Of a DNA stretch of 64,000 bases, positions 8,066 through 16,000 are shown piece by piece. Position 1 is the first letter of the stretch. Each line of letters starts with the position of its first letter. Origin of the DNA: Comamonadaceae bacterium UBA2121 (GTDB lineage: Bacteria; Pseudomonadota; Gammaproteobacteria; Burkholderiales; Burkholderiaceae_C). The stretch covers positions 1 to 64,000 of the forward strand of contig DCYB01000010.1 of the NCBI GenBank assembly GCA_002331385.1, in the 5' to 3' direction. The position numbers were made by a program, and so were the translations under genes. The notes under the pieces were generated by a model that was not told the DNA's origin, did not search any database, and saw only the letters and a list, made by a program, of their open reading frames with translations.

Positions 8066-9160
8066 TCAGTACCCAGCCACCCCAAATAGCTGGTGTGCCA
8101 TTTTATGAGGGCCTACTACGTTGATTCCTATCCCCCTATCTCTATCGCTGTGATGCAAAAGTAGATCGACCGCCTCGTCAAGAACCTGTGTATCACCTTC
8201 TTCTTGCAAATGTGCTTGGTACCAGCGCATTGATAGACCCGCCACTATATCGGAGAGTTGAATTCCTGTGCTTTCTGGTGATGCCTTAAAAAACAAATCA
8301 GCCATTTGCTGAAAGTTATAGTCTGAATAAGGCAATTTGAATTGTGCGGGGTCTACCTTAGCGTTCTCAGCCTGGAATTTGGCTTCGGCGATGATTTCAT
8401 CGAAGTGGGCTTGCTCATCATGGAAAATTCGACATCCCTCCAAACTCCCAGACAAGTAAAGATTCATTCTGGCATAAATGTTGGTGAAAGATGAGAAATT
8501 CGGAAGCAGCCAAATCTCTTGGTCGCGCTTGCCGATGTCCGGGAGAGGCAAGAACCGTCTATGGGCTTTGTCTCCCTCTTTCTCAATCATGATGCGGAAG
8601 TCATCTTTGCTTTCTTCCACCTGCGAGGCGATGCCCTGCGCAACTTCATGGGAATGTTGGCTTACACAATCTTTGAGAAGATCGAAGTAGGTGCCAATCT
8701 TTTCATTTGATGGATTGTTCATGCATTGAACGAACTCATAAACCACATCGCTGGGAACTCGGTAATAAATGTAATCGGCAAAGATGTTTTTCATCCAAAC
8801 GGTATCTTGTGATTCTGGAGTATTGAAATACGGAGGCCAGATGAAGCCGTTGGTAATGCTTACAGCCAGTTGGTACTTTTTGTCTACAATCTCAATGAAG
8901 AATGGGAAGTCGCTCTTCACCAAGAGATTGATGGCATCAAGAGCGAAGTCAGGCTTGCGCCTCAGAATTTTGCTGAGTTTAAGTTCGTTGGCCTGAATTT
9001 TGTGCTTCTGCCTTAAGGCGGCAAGCTCTGCTACAAGGCTGCTCTCATTAGAAATTCCCACTGCTGCCAAACTGAAAACAGCTTGCCCACCGAAATCAAG
9101 CGCTGCGCTAGTTCGCGCAAGATCCCCGGTATTGCCACTCTCGTCTATGTAGAAATCCAT
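8066..9160 (-). CDS. DUF3800 domain protein, candidate defence nuclease
   Basis: A 364-residue protein. The N-terminus MDFYIDESGNTGD carries the conserved acidic start of DUF3800, and the C-terminal motif GIQLSDIVAGLSMRWYQ matches the conserved Asp region of the family. DUF3800 has been predicted to adopt an RNase H-like fold and is often found in defence islands and mobile elements; activity is not established here. The coding sequence is visibly richer in A+T than the ICE core and is bracketed by repeat copies A and B, both signs of cargo acquisition. A GGGGGAG site lies directly before ATG 9160. It is a single gene with no obvious partner in its slot. Confidence 0.82.
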   Translation of the reverse strand: MDFYIDESGNTGDLARTSAALDFGGQAVFSLAAVGISNESSLVAELAALRQKHKIQANELKLSKILRRKPDFALDAINLLVKSDFPFFIEIVDKKYQLAVSITNGFIWPPYFNTPESQDTVWMKNIFADYIYYRVPSDVVYEFVQCMNNPSNEKIGTYFDLLKDCVSQHSHEVAQGIASQVEESKDDFRIMIEKEGDKAHRRFLPLPDIGKRDQEIWLLPNFSSFTNIYARMNLYLSGSLEGCRIFHDEQAHFDEIIAEAKFQAENAKVDPAQFKLPYSDYNFQQMADLFFKASPESTGIQLSDIVAGLSMRWYQAHLQEEGDTQVLDEAVDLLLHHSDRDRGIGINVVGPHKMAHQLFGVAGY

Positions 9161-9681
9161 ATCTCCCCCATCACAACGGAAAATTACAAATGAATGCCAA
9201 TAGACTTGCGCAGCTTACGTGCTGCGAGAAGTCTAATGGAGACGTAGAAAGAGCCAAACCTCCGAGGGAAGCCAAAGGAGGTAAATAAGTTCCACATGAT
9301 GCCTGAGGGGGCCGATTTCTTTGGCCTGCCCAATCGCTTCTGGTCAACGCCACCGGTTCGGGGCATTCAGGGGCGTCGAGCTACGCCCGGCGGGGATAGC
9401 GTTCCGGGCTTTCCCCCAGAGGGCAAGCGAAGCGCGCAGTGCTGCAGGCGCGAAGGCGTGAGGGATTGGAGCCGGATGGCCGTGACGGCGAAGTCGGCAC
9501 GGGGCGCAGCCCGCAAAGCCCGGCGGTGCGACGCACCGACACGCCCGGCCGTTCTTGCAGCCTCAGTCCCAACGCATACGGAAGCGACTCGATACGGCGC
9601 AGCCCAGGCGATGGTGCTGCCTCCATACAGTGCCGCGAAAGCAGCACTGCGCCCCGCCGCGTGGGCGGGGCGCGGCGGCGG
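9161..9681. other. Gene-free stretch upstream of DUF3800 with repeat copy B and a hairpin
   Basis: No gene is supported. The left part is AT-richer and would hold the DUF3800 promoter. Repeat copy B covers about 9350-9545. A hairpin with arms GCGCCCCGCC (9649-9658) and GGCGGGGCGC (9664-9673) lies just beyond the end of the DUF736 gene and may act as its 3' boundary, though it lacks a T-tract. Confidence 0.55.
9350..9545. repeat. ICE intergenic repeat, copy B
   Basis: Shares with copies A and C the series CCGGTTCGG, CAGGGGCG, GGCGGGGATAGC, GGGCAAGCG. With copy C only it shares a further block: GGCGTGAGGGATTGGAGCCG, ATGGCCGTGACGGC and GGCACGGGGCGCAG. It is more diverged from A and C in its first half than they are from each other. 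Confidence 0.75.
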
Positions 9682-9996
9682 TCACGCCGCCTGGAGCTTG
9701 CTGCGCGACCAGATCAGGTCGTGCGTGCCGTTTTCGCCTTCGATCAGGCGGGCATAGACCGTGGCCGGGAACGAAGGATCGTCGAGGGTCACGGAGATGT
9801 ATTCCCGCCCGGCCTCGCTGATCTTCTTCCACGCCGCGCCGATGTCGTGGCCGGCCGCCTGCAGGCGGAAGTCCGGGGCCTTCTCGTTGTCCCCCTTATC
9901 GTTGGGCATCAGCTTGACCTTGACGTTGAGCGTCAGGGTGCGAAGCGTGCCGGTGAAGCCGTCTTTGTCTGCGGTGAAGGTGCCGATGTTGGCCAT
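9682..9996 (-). CDS. DUF736 domain protein
   Basis: A 104-residue protein of the DUF736 family, a hallmark of plasmids and Tn4371-like ICEs. It begins MANIGTFTADKDGFTGTLRT and ends in DDPSFPATVYARLIEGENG, both characteristic. It is predicted to be mostly beta-strand, with no catalytic motif known. ATG 9996 is preceded by TAGGAG at good spacing; the ORF extends to 10224 but that part is not conserved-looking. It lies between the DUF3800 cargo and a long gene-free stretch. Function unknown. Confidence 0.9.
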   Translation of the reverse strand: MANIGTFTADKDGFTGTLRTLTLNVKVKLMPNDKGDNEKAPDFRLQAAGHDIGAAWKKISEAGREYISVTLDDPSFPATVYARLIEGENGTHDLIWSRSKLQAA

Positions 9997-10842
9997 GATG
10001 ATTTCTCCTATCGGTGGAACAAGGTTCGCGCCCATCGCGTCCTTGTTGTGATCCGGCCGGCGGAGGACGGGCTGGCTGCACCGCTGGCGGCCGCAACGTA
10101 GTGGAGGGCCGGGAGGCGAAAAGAATTTGTCCCGCGAGGAATGCGCCGAACGCAGTGACAAAGCAGGGGAAATTGTTTTCGCCGGACGGTTGCAGCCATG
10201 AAGCCCGAGGCGCAGCCGTGCCACCGCCAGGATTCACAACAACACAAGGACGCCTTGGGCCGAACCACCCCCCATCCGAAAGGAGACAGGGCCGACTCGG
10301 TATCCCCGCCCGAAGGCTGCACCGGCTCGCCCCTGACGCGGGCCAGGTCAACCACCCGACGACAGGCGAGAACGCACCCGCCGCACCGTGCGGCGCCGGT
10401 CTATAGGCGTGCTGTGGAAGCGCCATAGCGATGCCGGGCGGGTTGTCTGTGAACCGTCCTTCGTGACGTGATGGGCAGGAACCGCCAGCGTTGAGGACGG
10501 CACGTATCCGCACAACCTGCCGCAGCAAGCTCCAGCGCGTTCGCCAGCGGCCCGGCCATCCGGCGCAGCCGGTTCGGCGGCATCGAGGGGCGCCAAGCTG
10601 CGCGCGGCGGGGATAGCCCGCAGGGCTTCCCCTGGAGGCAAGCGCAGCGCCACAGGCGCGGAGGCGTAAGGGATTGGAGCCGAATGGCCGTGACGGCAAA
10701 GGCGGCACGGGGCGCAGTCTGAAAGCACGGCGGCGCTTTGCGCCGTCACGCTCAAAAGTCTAAATGCACAACGAGGAGTTCATTCGGGGAAATGGCAGGT
10801 AATATTTACCCCCATTTTTGAATGGATTTCATTTGCCGATAA
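9997..10842. other. Long gene-free stretch between DUF736 and the TIR gene
   Basis: These 846 bases hold no reading frame that looks coding. A short inverted repeat AACAAGG / CCTTGTT lies just upstream of DUF736 (about 10020-10048). Repeat copy C covers about 10560-10745. A near-palindrome GGTAATATTTACC (10798-10810) lies shortly after the end of the TIR gene. The remaining 500 or so bases are GC-rich and unexplained. Confidence 0.5.
10560..10745. repeat. ICE intergenic repeat, copy C
   Basis: The first 90 bases match copy A with few differences (GGCGCCAAGC, GGCGGGGATAGCCCGCAGGG, CTGGAGGCAAGCG). The second half matches copy B (AGGGATTGGAGCCG, ATGGCCGTGACGGC, GGCACGGGGCGCAG). It lies just downstream of the TIR/DUF2321 cargo unit. 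Confidence 0.8.
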
Positions 10843-11544
10843 CTACAGATTCGCCAATGAAATGGGATAACCCTGGGCCGCCATTTCCTTTGCCAGAAGC
10901 GGCCCTGCATCTTTTTGCAGATTGTCCTTGAACGGGATATAGAGCAACCCTTGGATGTCGGATGGGCGCTCCATATTGTCTTGTTGCTTCATGAGAATGG
11001 CAACGTTCTTGCGGCCGAGCAGCGTGAGCATCATGCCCAATTCCATCACAACGTTTTGGCGCGCACGGAACGCCTTTTCGTCTTCGTGACCAGCACGGTA
11101 GCCCTCGTCATCAGGCGTGGCCAGCACCACAGCAAAATTTACCTCTGCCGTGTACTTTTCCAATTTCTCGATGATGGTCTGCCCTTCCGAAGGAAGTTGA
11201 TCCAAGATCAACGGCTCAAGCCTCCAGCGGCGCAGCATCGCTTCAAGCTCGGTTCGAGCAGCATTATCGTGTCCATAAACCACGAACACCTTGCTGAGCA
11301 TTGGCTTAGCAGCGGCACCATTCTGTGGAGCTGCTGCCGCAGCCTGCGCAGGTTGTACGCCAAGGCAAGCCTTTACTGCCTCTTGGTTTTTGCCCTGAAC
11401 ATTGAAATTACCGGTGTGGTAGCTATTGACGATTGCACCATTTTGCAAACGAAGCTGTGTGCCAGTGCCGTTCGCAAGTGCTGTCTCATTCGCAATCTGA
11501 AGATTACCGGCCTGTAGGCAAGCTTTAATTTCGTCGAGAGTCAT
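10843..11544 (-). CDS. TIR-domain protein (Cap12/Pycsar-type TIR, PF10137-like), candidate NADase effector
   Basis: A 233-residue protein. Residues about 84-233 form a TIR-like domain: KVFVVYGHDNAARTELE, then the motif ARQNVVMELGMM, whose glutamate (E168) corresponds to the catalytic Glu of Cap12-type TIR NADases, then KNVAIL. The N-terminal region (residues about 30-62, with IVNSYHTGNFNVQGK) resembles the TBP-like domain at the start of RNase HIII and of some TIR proteins and may bind nucleic acid; this is inference. The ORF extends to a TTG at 11568, but ATG 11544 is better placed behind AGAAGGA. It follows the DUF2321 gene by 11 bases, so the two are probably one operon. NAD depletion during phage infection is the likely role by family. 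Confidence 0.82.
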   Translation of the reverse strand: MTLDEIKACLQAGNLQIANETALANGTGTQLRLQNGAIVNSYHTGNFNVQGKNQEAVKACLGVQPAQAAAAAPQNGAAAKPMLSKVFVVYGHDNAARTELEAMLRRWRLEPLILDQLPSEGQTIIEKLEKYTAEVNFAVVLATPDDEGYRAGHEDEKAFRARQNVVMELGMMLTLLGRKNVAILMKQQDNMERPSDIQGLLYIPFKDNLQKDAGPLLAKEMAAQGYPISLANL

Positions 11545-11555
11545 CGCCATTCCTT

Positions 11556-12041
11556 CTAAGCTCCCCAAATCGCTTTTTTCGCAGCTTCGCTGAGTACATC
11601 AACAACAATGTCGCGCACACCAGATGCAACCGAAGTGCCAACCTTCGTCATCACCTTCTTGAATCGAAGGGATGCAACTTGAGTTTTGGGACTGTCTTTG
11701 GTCAATTCCGTCAAATCAGTACGGAACTGCTGGACTTCTTCTGGCGACAGCTCTGCGCCTGCTTCCACTAGCTCAACAGCGCCAGCAATCTTGCGTTCAG
11801 TCCAAGGGAATCGGCCACCGCAGTTGTAGCAGAACGAGGGGGGCTCGTAATCACCCCCAAAGCCAAAAACGCCTTCAACGTAGTAATCGCCGCGAATGGA
11901 TGCGCTGCACGAAGGACACTGCAGGATGGTCGCTTCGCCGCACTTAGAGCAGAACGCCTCTCGAAGCTCGGGATTCTGATCAGCGGCTGTTGTTGCGACA
12001 TGCCCATTAGGGCAAACTTGTGCGACCCGATATGTCCCCAT
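11556..12041 (-). CDS. DUF2321 zinc-ribbon protein
   Basis: A 161-residue protein of the DUF2321 family. The N-terminal half is built of zinc-binding pairs: C10/H14, C31-x2-C34 (FCSKCGE), C42-x2-C45 (CPSCSASI) and C71-x2-C74 (FCYNCGG), with the family motif IRGDYYVEGV between them and FPWTER after. The C-terminal half is helical. ATG 12041 has AGGGAG at proper spacing; the upstream extension is not conserved-looking. It is the promoter-proximal gene of a two-gene unit with the TIR protein. Function is unknown; pairing with a TIR effector suggests a sensor or regulator role, which is inference. Confidence 0.8.
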   Translation of the reverse strand: MGTYRVAQVCPNGHVATTAADQNPELREAFCSKCGEATILQCPSCSASIRGDYYVEGVFGFGGDYEPPSFCYNCGGRFPWTERKIAGAVELVEAGAELSPEEVQQFRTDLTELTKDSPKTQVASLRFKKVMTKVGTSVASGVRDIVVDVLSEAAKKAIWGA

Positions 12042-12057
12042 TGCGCTCCCTTGTTGA

Positions 12058-12086
12058 TTTATGCCGATAGATACGACGTTGGTCAA
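12058..12086 (-). promoter_or_regulatory. Sigma-70-like promoter for DUF2321-TIR
   Basis: On the minus strand TTGACC (12081-12086) is followed after 17 bases by CATAAA (12058-12063). It lies immediately upstream of the DUF2321 ribosome-binding site, so the leader would be very short. No other promoter-like pair is evident in the gap. Confidence 0.4.
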
Positions 12087-12126
12087 TTCAAGGCATTTTA
12101 AAGCAGCAGCGTGAAAATTGAAGGCG

Positions 12127-12204
12127 TGGACGTCACCGGGCGCGGCCACTGCCGCGCCCGGATTTTGCGTCCACCGCGCCCAGGACGGAACGGCCTGGGC
12201 GCGG
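12127..12204. repeat. Two strong GC hairpins between cargo and ICE core
   Basis: Perfect 11-base stems lie at 12136-12146/12151-12161 (CCGGGCGCGGC, loop CACT) and 12174-12184/12194-12204 (CCGCGCCCAGG, nine-base loop). The first is extended by TGGACG/CGTCCA arms. They separate the DUF2321 promoter from the core gene ending at 12217. They could block read-through or be remnants of a repeat or integration site. Confidence 0.6.
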
Positions 12205-12216
12205 TGCTGATCGCGG

Positions 12217-12426
12217 TTATTCCTTCGTCTCGATGATCCACCACACGGCACGCGGCAAGGCGCGGCCTGTGATGGGGTGAATGTCGGTGAGGTCGGCGCG
12301 GGCCGCCCAGCCCAGGGGCGGGCGATAGCCGCGCACGTCGCCATCGCCGTGCCAGCGGCGGGCGCGCACCGTGCCGGGGGCGTAGATTGCAGCCATGCGC
12401 GGGCGGCGGGTGGTGGTGCGGGTCAT
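12217..12426 (-). CDS. Small basic protein, function unknown
   Basis: A 69-residue protein beginning MTRTTTRRPRMAAIYAPGTV and ending RALPRAVWWIIETKE. AAGGAG precedes ATG 12426 at good spacing, and the reading frame matches the GC-rich codon use of the core. No domain is recognised. It is downstream of the ParB-like gene on the same strand, about 60 bases away, so it may be the last gene of that operon. A DUF-type ICE protein is likely, but no function is suggested. Confidence 0.6.
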   Translation of the reverse strand: MTRTTTRRPRMAAIYAPGTVRARRWHGDGDVRGYRPPLGWAARADLTDIHPITGRALPRAVWWIIETKE

Positions 12427-12488
12427 AGGCGGTTCTCCTTCCAGCGAAGCGCCCCAGTCAAGGCCGGGGCGCTTGCCTTCGGCGCGGG

Positions 12489-14555
12489 TCAAGCGGCCAG
12501 CGCCTCGGCGGGTTCATCCGCCATTGCTTCGGCATCCGCCGGTGCGTCCCGCTGCGGGCCTTCCTCCTGCGCGGCATCTTGTGGGCCTGCGATCTTGAAG
12601 ATCGCAGGCATCCACCCCGTGCCATCCGCCAGCCGTTCGGCTTCGCTGGCAATGTCGGCCTTCTTCAATTTCGCCAGCCGGGAAACCTGCTCGGGCGCGT
12701 ACTCGCCCACGGCTTGCAGAATCGCGGCCTTCGGCACATGCCGGAAATAACCGTCATTGGTGGGCTGCCACCATGCGGCCATGTCCAACCCCACGGCCTG
12801 CGCGAGTTCTGCGCCCGGTTGCTGCGGCGTGGCGCGGGGCGTCACCACATCCACCGTGGAAGCCACGCACACGGCCAGCAGTCGCACCAGTTCGTCTTGC
12901 GGCTTCGCCAGCAGCGCGGCGAACAGTTCGGCGCTGTCCTGCGGCAAGGCTTCGTCCGCCACCTGTTGCAGTTCGCGCAGCGCCACGACGGCGGGCGATT
13001 CCGGCCAGTCCGGGGCCATGCCTTCCAGCCGGTCTTGCACTTTCAGGCTCACGCCCAGGGGGAAGTCGTGGCCGTAGTAACGTTCCTGCAAGACGGTCTG
13101 CACCATGCCATGCACCACAGCAGCCAGTGCGGCTTGCGGATGCCGGGCGACTTCGATTTGCAGCGCGGCGGTGCGGTGGGCGCTCAAGCGTTGCGCCAAC
13201 CGGTCGGACATGGCGGCGGTCTTGGGTGCGTCGTCGGCTTCCTCGTCTTCGTCGCTCCCGGCTTCGCCTTCGCTGTCGAAACCTTGGCGCAGCCGTTCCA
13301 ACGTCCGTAGCGCCTTCGCCTCGGCCTCGCGCATCAGGCCGCGATGAATCACGGCCTCGCCGTTGCGGTCGATGGTGATGATGGCACCGGCTGCGGCCTT
13401 CACGTTCGGGCCGTAGCCTTGCAAGCCATCTTCCAGCGCCTGCAACTGCTCGCCCAGGGCTTCGCCTTCCTCCTGCAAGGCGTCGGCCTTATCCTCGTCG
13501 TCGGCATCCATCGCCGCATCCACGGCTTCGCCGATGGCTTGCATCTTCTCTTGCAGCTTTTCGATGCGCTGCGCTTCGCGCTTGTTCGGCTCGCGCCGTT
13601 CCCTCGGCGCACGCTGGAAGGCGTGCAGGTCGGCATGGGTGACGCCCGGCGTGGCATCCACCCAAGCCCAGCCCTCGGCGCGAACCGTGGCGGCGATGCC
13701 CGCCAGCCGGTCTTGCGCCAGCCGTTCCAGCAGCGCGGCGTCGGTCAGATACACGCCCGCGTCCCCCTCCGCGAACAGGTCACGGCGCACGCCGCCGCCT
13801 GCGGCCTCGTAGGTGTCCAGCCCGACGAAACGCACCAGTGGATGCCGGTAGGCGTCGATTTCGCGCTCGGTGAGACGGTCGCGCAGCGCGGACGGCTGGC
13901 GCTGCCATGTCGGTGCATCGTAGAAGGCGTTTTCCTGCGCGGCGTGGTCGTCAGTGATGGACAAGGCCATCAACTGATCGAGCGTGACGGCATCGGCGCG
14001 ATAGTCGCCCATCAGGCGCGGCGAGACGTTCGCCAGCTTCAAGCGGCGCTGCACCACCAGCGGCGTGACGGAGAAATCCGCCGCAATGTCCTCAATTGGT
14101 CGGCCTTCTGCCACCAGCGCCGCGAAAGCCTCGAACTGGTCTGCGGGGTGCATCGCCTCGCGCTGCACGTTCTCGGTGAGGCTGGCGGTGCGGGCCGTGC
14201 CATCGGCCACTTGCAGGCAAGGCACCTCCCATTCCTTGCTGATGCGGTGCTTTTTCGCCAGCAGCTTCAACGCTGCGAGGCGACGGCCACCGGCCACGAC
14301 TTCGTAATGCTCGCTACCTTCTCCATGTCGGGCGGATGCAATCACGATCAGGTTTTGCAGCAGGCCGACACGCTGAATGGACGCGGCCAGTTCGGGGATG
14401 GACATGCGCGGGGTCTTGCGCACGTTGCGGCCCGTGGGGCGCAACACCAGCCGCGACAGCGGAACCAGAATCAGGTTCTTGGTCGGGTCGGCGGCTTCCA
14501 GCGGGATAGCGGCGGCGTTGACGGCGCGGACTTCGGTGTAGGTGATGGCGTTCAT
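12489..14555 (-). CDS. Large ParB/RepB/Spo0J-family protein
   Basis: A 688-residue protein. The N-terminal ParB-like domain is clear: LILVPLSRLVLRPTGRNVRK, SIPELAASIQRVGLLQNLIV, YEVVAGGRRLAALKLL, then the arginine-patch-like LTENVQREAMHPADQFEAF and an HTH segment (IEDIAADFSVTPLVVQRRLKLANVSP). The central part (residues about 330-380) is a charged coiled coil rich in Glu/Asp/Lys; the C-terminus is acidic. This long form is typical of plasmids and Tn4371-like ICEs and is distinct from the small ParA partner at 3529. It may act in element maintenance or as a DNA-binding antirestriction-type factor. The opposite-strand frame 13344-15110 is a shadow. Confidence 0.88.
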   Translation of the reverse strand: MNAITYTEVRAVNAAAIPLEAADPTKNLILVPLSRLVLRPTGRNVRKTPRMSIPELAASIQRVGLLQNLIVIASARHGEGSEHYEVVAGGRRLAALKLLAKKHRISKEWEVPCLQVADGTARTASLTENVQREAMHPADQFEAFAALVAEGRPIEDIAADFSVTPLVVQRRLKLANVSPRLMGDYRADAVTLDQLMALSITDDHAAQENAFYDAPTWQRQPSALRDRLTEREIDAYRHPLVRFVGLDTYEAAGGGVRRDLFAEGDAGVYLTDAALLERLAQDRLAGIAATVRAEGWAWVDATPGVTHADLHAFQRAPRERREPNKREAQRIEKLQEKMQAIGEAVDAAMDADDEDKADALQEEGEALGEQLQALEDGLQGYGPNVKAAAGAIITIDRNGEAVIHRGLMREAEAKALRTLERLRQGFDSEGEAGSDEDEEADDAPKTAAMSDRLAQRLSAHRTAALQIEVARHPQAALAAVVHGMVQTVLQERYYGHDFPLGVSLKVQDRLEGMAPDWPESPAVVALRELQQVADEALPQDSAELFAALLAKPQDELVRLLAVCVASTVDVVTPRATPQQPGAELAQAVGLDMAAWWQPTNDGYFRHVPKAAILQAVGEYAPEQVSRLAKLKKADIASEAERLADGTGWMPAIFKIAGPQDAAQEEGPQRDAPADAEAMADEPAEALAA

Positions 14556-14620
14556 GGTGGTTCTCCAATCGAGTTAAACAAGGAATGGAGGGGAAACCGC
14601 CCCTCCGGCGGGGGGACGGG

Positions 14621-15448
14621 TCAGGCTTTCAACTGGCGCAGGCCATCGGCCAGCATCCACAAGGCGCGATTCAGGCGCACATCGGAATCAATGCCCTGCA
14701 CGGGGCGGGTCTGCTGGCGGCGTCCGTTGGCGCTGCGGCCATGCAATCCGCCTTTGGTCAGGTTTTCTTGGGTGCGGTTGAACACGCTCCACAAGTCCGG
14801 GCGGCGGTCGTCGAACCGGCGCGGCATCAAGATTTGCGATTCGGTGATGGGCGCGGGCTTGTCCGGGTCGTCGTACTTGAGGGACAGCGCGGCGCGGGCG
14901 AAAACTTCGGCCTCGCCCTCGTCCAAGGTGATGCCGCGCATCAGGTCGCGGGATTCCTTCACCCGCTCGAAGCCGCTCAATACCTCGAAAGCACCTTCGA
15001 TGACGGAACCGGCCACGTCGCCTTTGTGGGGGACGCGCACATCGGCCACGGTTTCGCCGCACACGAGGCCATTGCTGCAAACGAACCGGAACATCCCGGC
15101 CAGCATCTGATAGCTGCTCGTGCCGTCATGGGAGTTGAGCAGCACGATTTCATTGGCTTCCGCGCCGTTGATCTGGCTGGCGTGGCGCAGGCGAATCATG
15201 TGTTTGGTGTGCTCGCGCTTGCCTTCATTGCGCACGCGGGTTTGCGTCACCATGAAAGGCTGGAACCCTTCTTTCCGAAGCTCGGTCAGCACGGCGGCGG
15301 TGGGGATGTAGGCGTACCGCTGCGAACGGCTTTCATGCGGGGCGTCCGCGAAGATGGACGGCGCGACACGGTGAATCTGGTCATCGGTCAGCGGGTAATC
15401 GCTGCGCAGCGAAGGGGAACGGGAAGCGAAACGGGATGCGAGTTGCAT
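14621..15448 (-). CDS. DUF932 domain protein (phage/plasmid-like)
   Basis: A 275-residue protein of the DUF932 family, found in phages, plasmids and ICEs. Characteristic parts are MQLASRFASRSPSLRSDYPLTDDQ at the start region, EIVLLNSHDGTSSYQMLAGMFRFVCSNGL in the centre, and RFDDRRPDLWSVFNRTQENLTKGG near the end. The family function is unknown. ATG 15448 follows TCAGGAG at good spacing; the ORF extension to 15490 lacks a site. It is upstream of the ParB-like gene (65 bases between) and probably in its operon. Confidence 0.88.
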   Translation of the reverse strand: MQLASRFASRSPSLRSDYPLTDDQIHRVAPSIFADAPHESRSQRYAYIPTAAVLTELRKEGFQPFMVTQTRVRNEGKREHTKHMIRLRHASQINGAEANEIVLLNSHDGTSSYQMLAGMFRFVCSNGLVCGETVADVRVPHKGDVAGSVIEGAFEVLSGFERVKESRDLMRGITLDEGEAEVFARAALSLKYDDPDKPAPITESQILMPRRFDDRRPDLWSVFNRTQENLTKGGLHGRSANGRRQQTRPVQGIDSDVRLNRALWMLADGLRQLKA

Positions 15449-16000
15449 GGTCTTTCTCCTGACGAAAAGGGTTTGCTGTTCAAACCGCACACCGGATTCC
15501 TAGATTCGGAGCCCAGCCTTTCGGCTGTTTTGTGCGGTTGGCACGAGGAACCCGGTTGGCCCTGTTGCCACCGTCTTTCCTGAGTTCATCGCCCGCGACG
15601 GTCAGGAGCGCGCGAACGGGTGCCGTCAAGGAGGCAAGCGCAGGGTTGGTGCGGCCCGCAGGCGCAGCCGAGGACACGGCCCTGCGCGCCTTGACGGCAC
15701 ACGACCGCGGGCTACAGTCGCGGTGAAGGTGATGAAATCAGGGGAGACGGCTGGACATGGCAACGGCCCCCCCTGTGTGCCGAACCGCACGGCAAGCGAA
15801 GCGCGCAGGCCCGAAGCTGGAAGCCGGGCCGGAGGCGTCAGCGATGCGAAAGGCTGGCTGGCAAAGCCAGTCCCGCCAGGGATGAGCGACTAGCGAACCT
15901 GGAGCAGCGCGATCCGCGAAGCGGAGACGCAAAAGAACTCTTCGTTTATTATTTATTTTGCAAGCAAATGTTGCTAAAGCAAGAACACGGGGGGCTAAAA
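15449..16000. other. Gene-free stretch between DUF932 and the RloC-like gene
   Basis: No gene is supported. GC-rich intergenic sequence with repeat copy D (15791-15846) gives way at about 15935 to an AT-rich run before the RloC-like gene. A TTGACG ... TACAGT pair with a 16-base spacer (about 15693-15720) looks like a plus-strand promoter. A similar TTGACG ... TACGGT pair recurs at about 19025-19051. The short palindrome TTGCTAAAGCAA (15971-15982) may be an operator of the downstream gene. Confidence 0.45.
15791..15846. repeat. ICE intergenic repeat, copy D (second subtype)
   Basis: GGCAAGCGAAGCGCGCAGGC and, 25 bases later, GGGCCGGAGGCGTCAGCGATG-like sequence recur at 19107-19160 with few changes. 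Copies D and F flank the RloC-like gene plus radC. The GGCAAGCG core links them to copies A-C. Confidence 0.65.

Noticed and set aside
13344..15110. 588-codon plus-strand frame over ParB-like and DUF932 genes
   Set aside because: Shadow of two well-supported minus-strand genes; no ribosome-binding site or domain.
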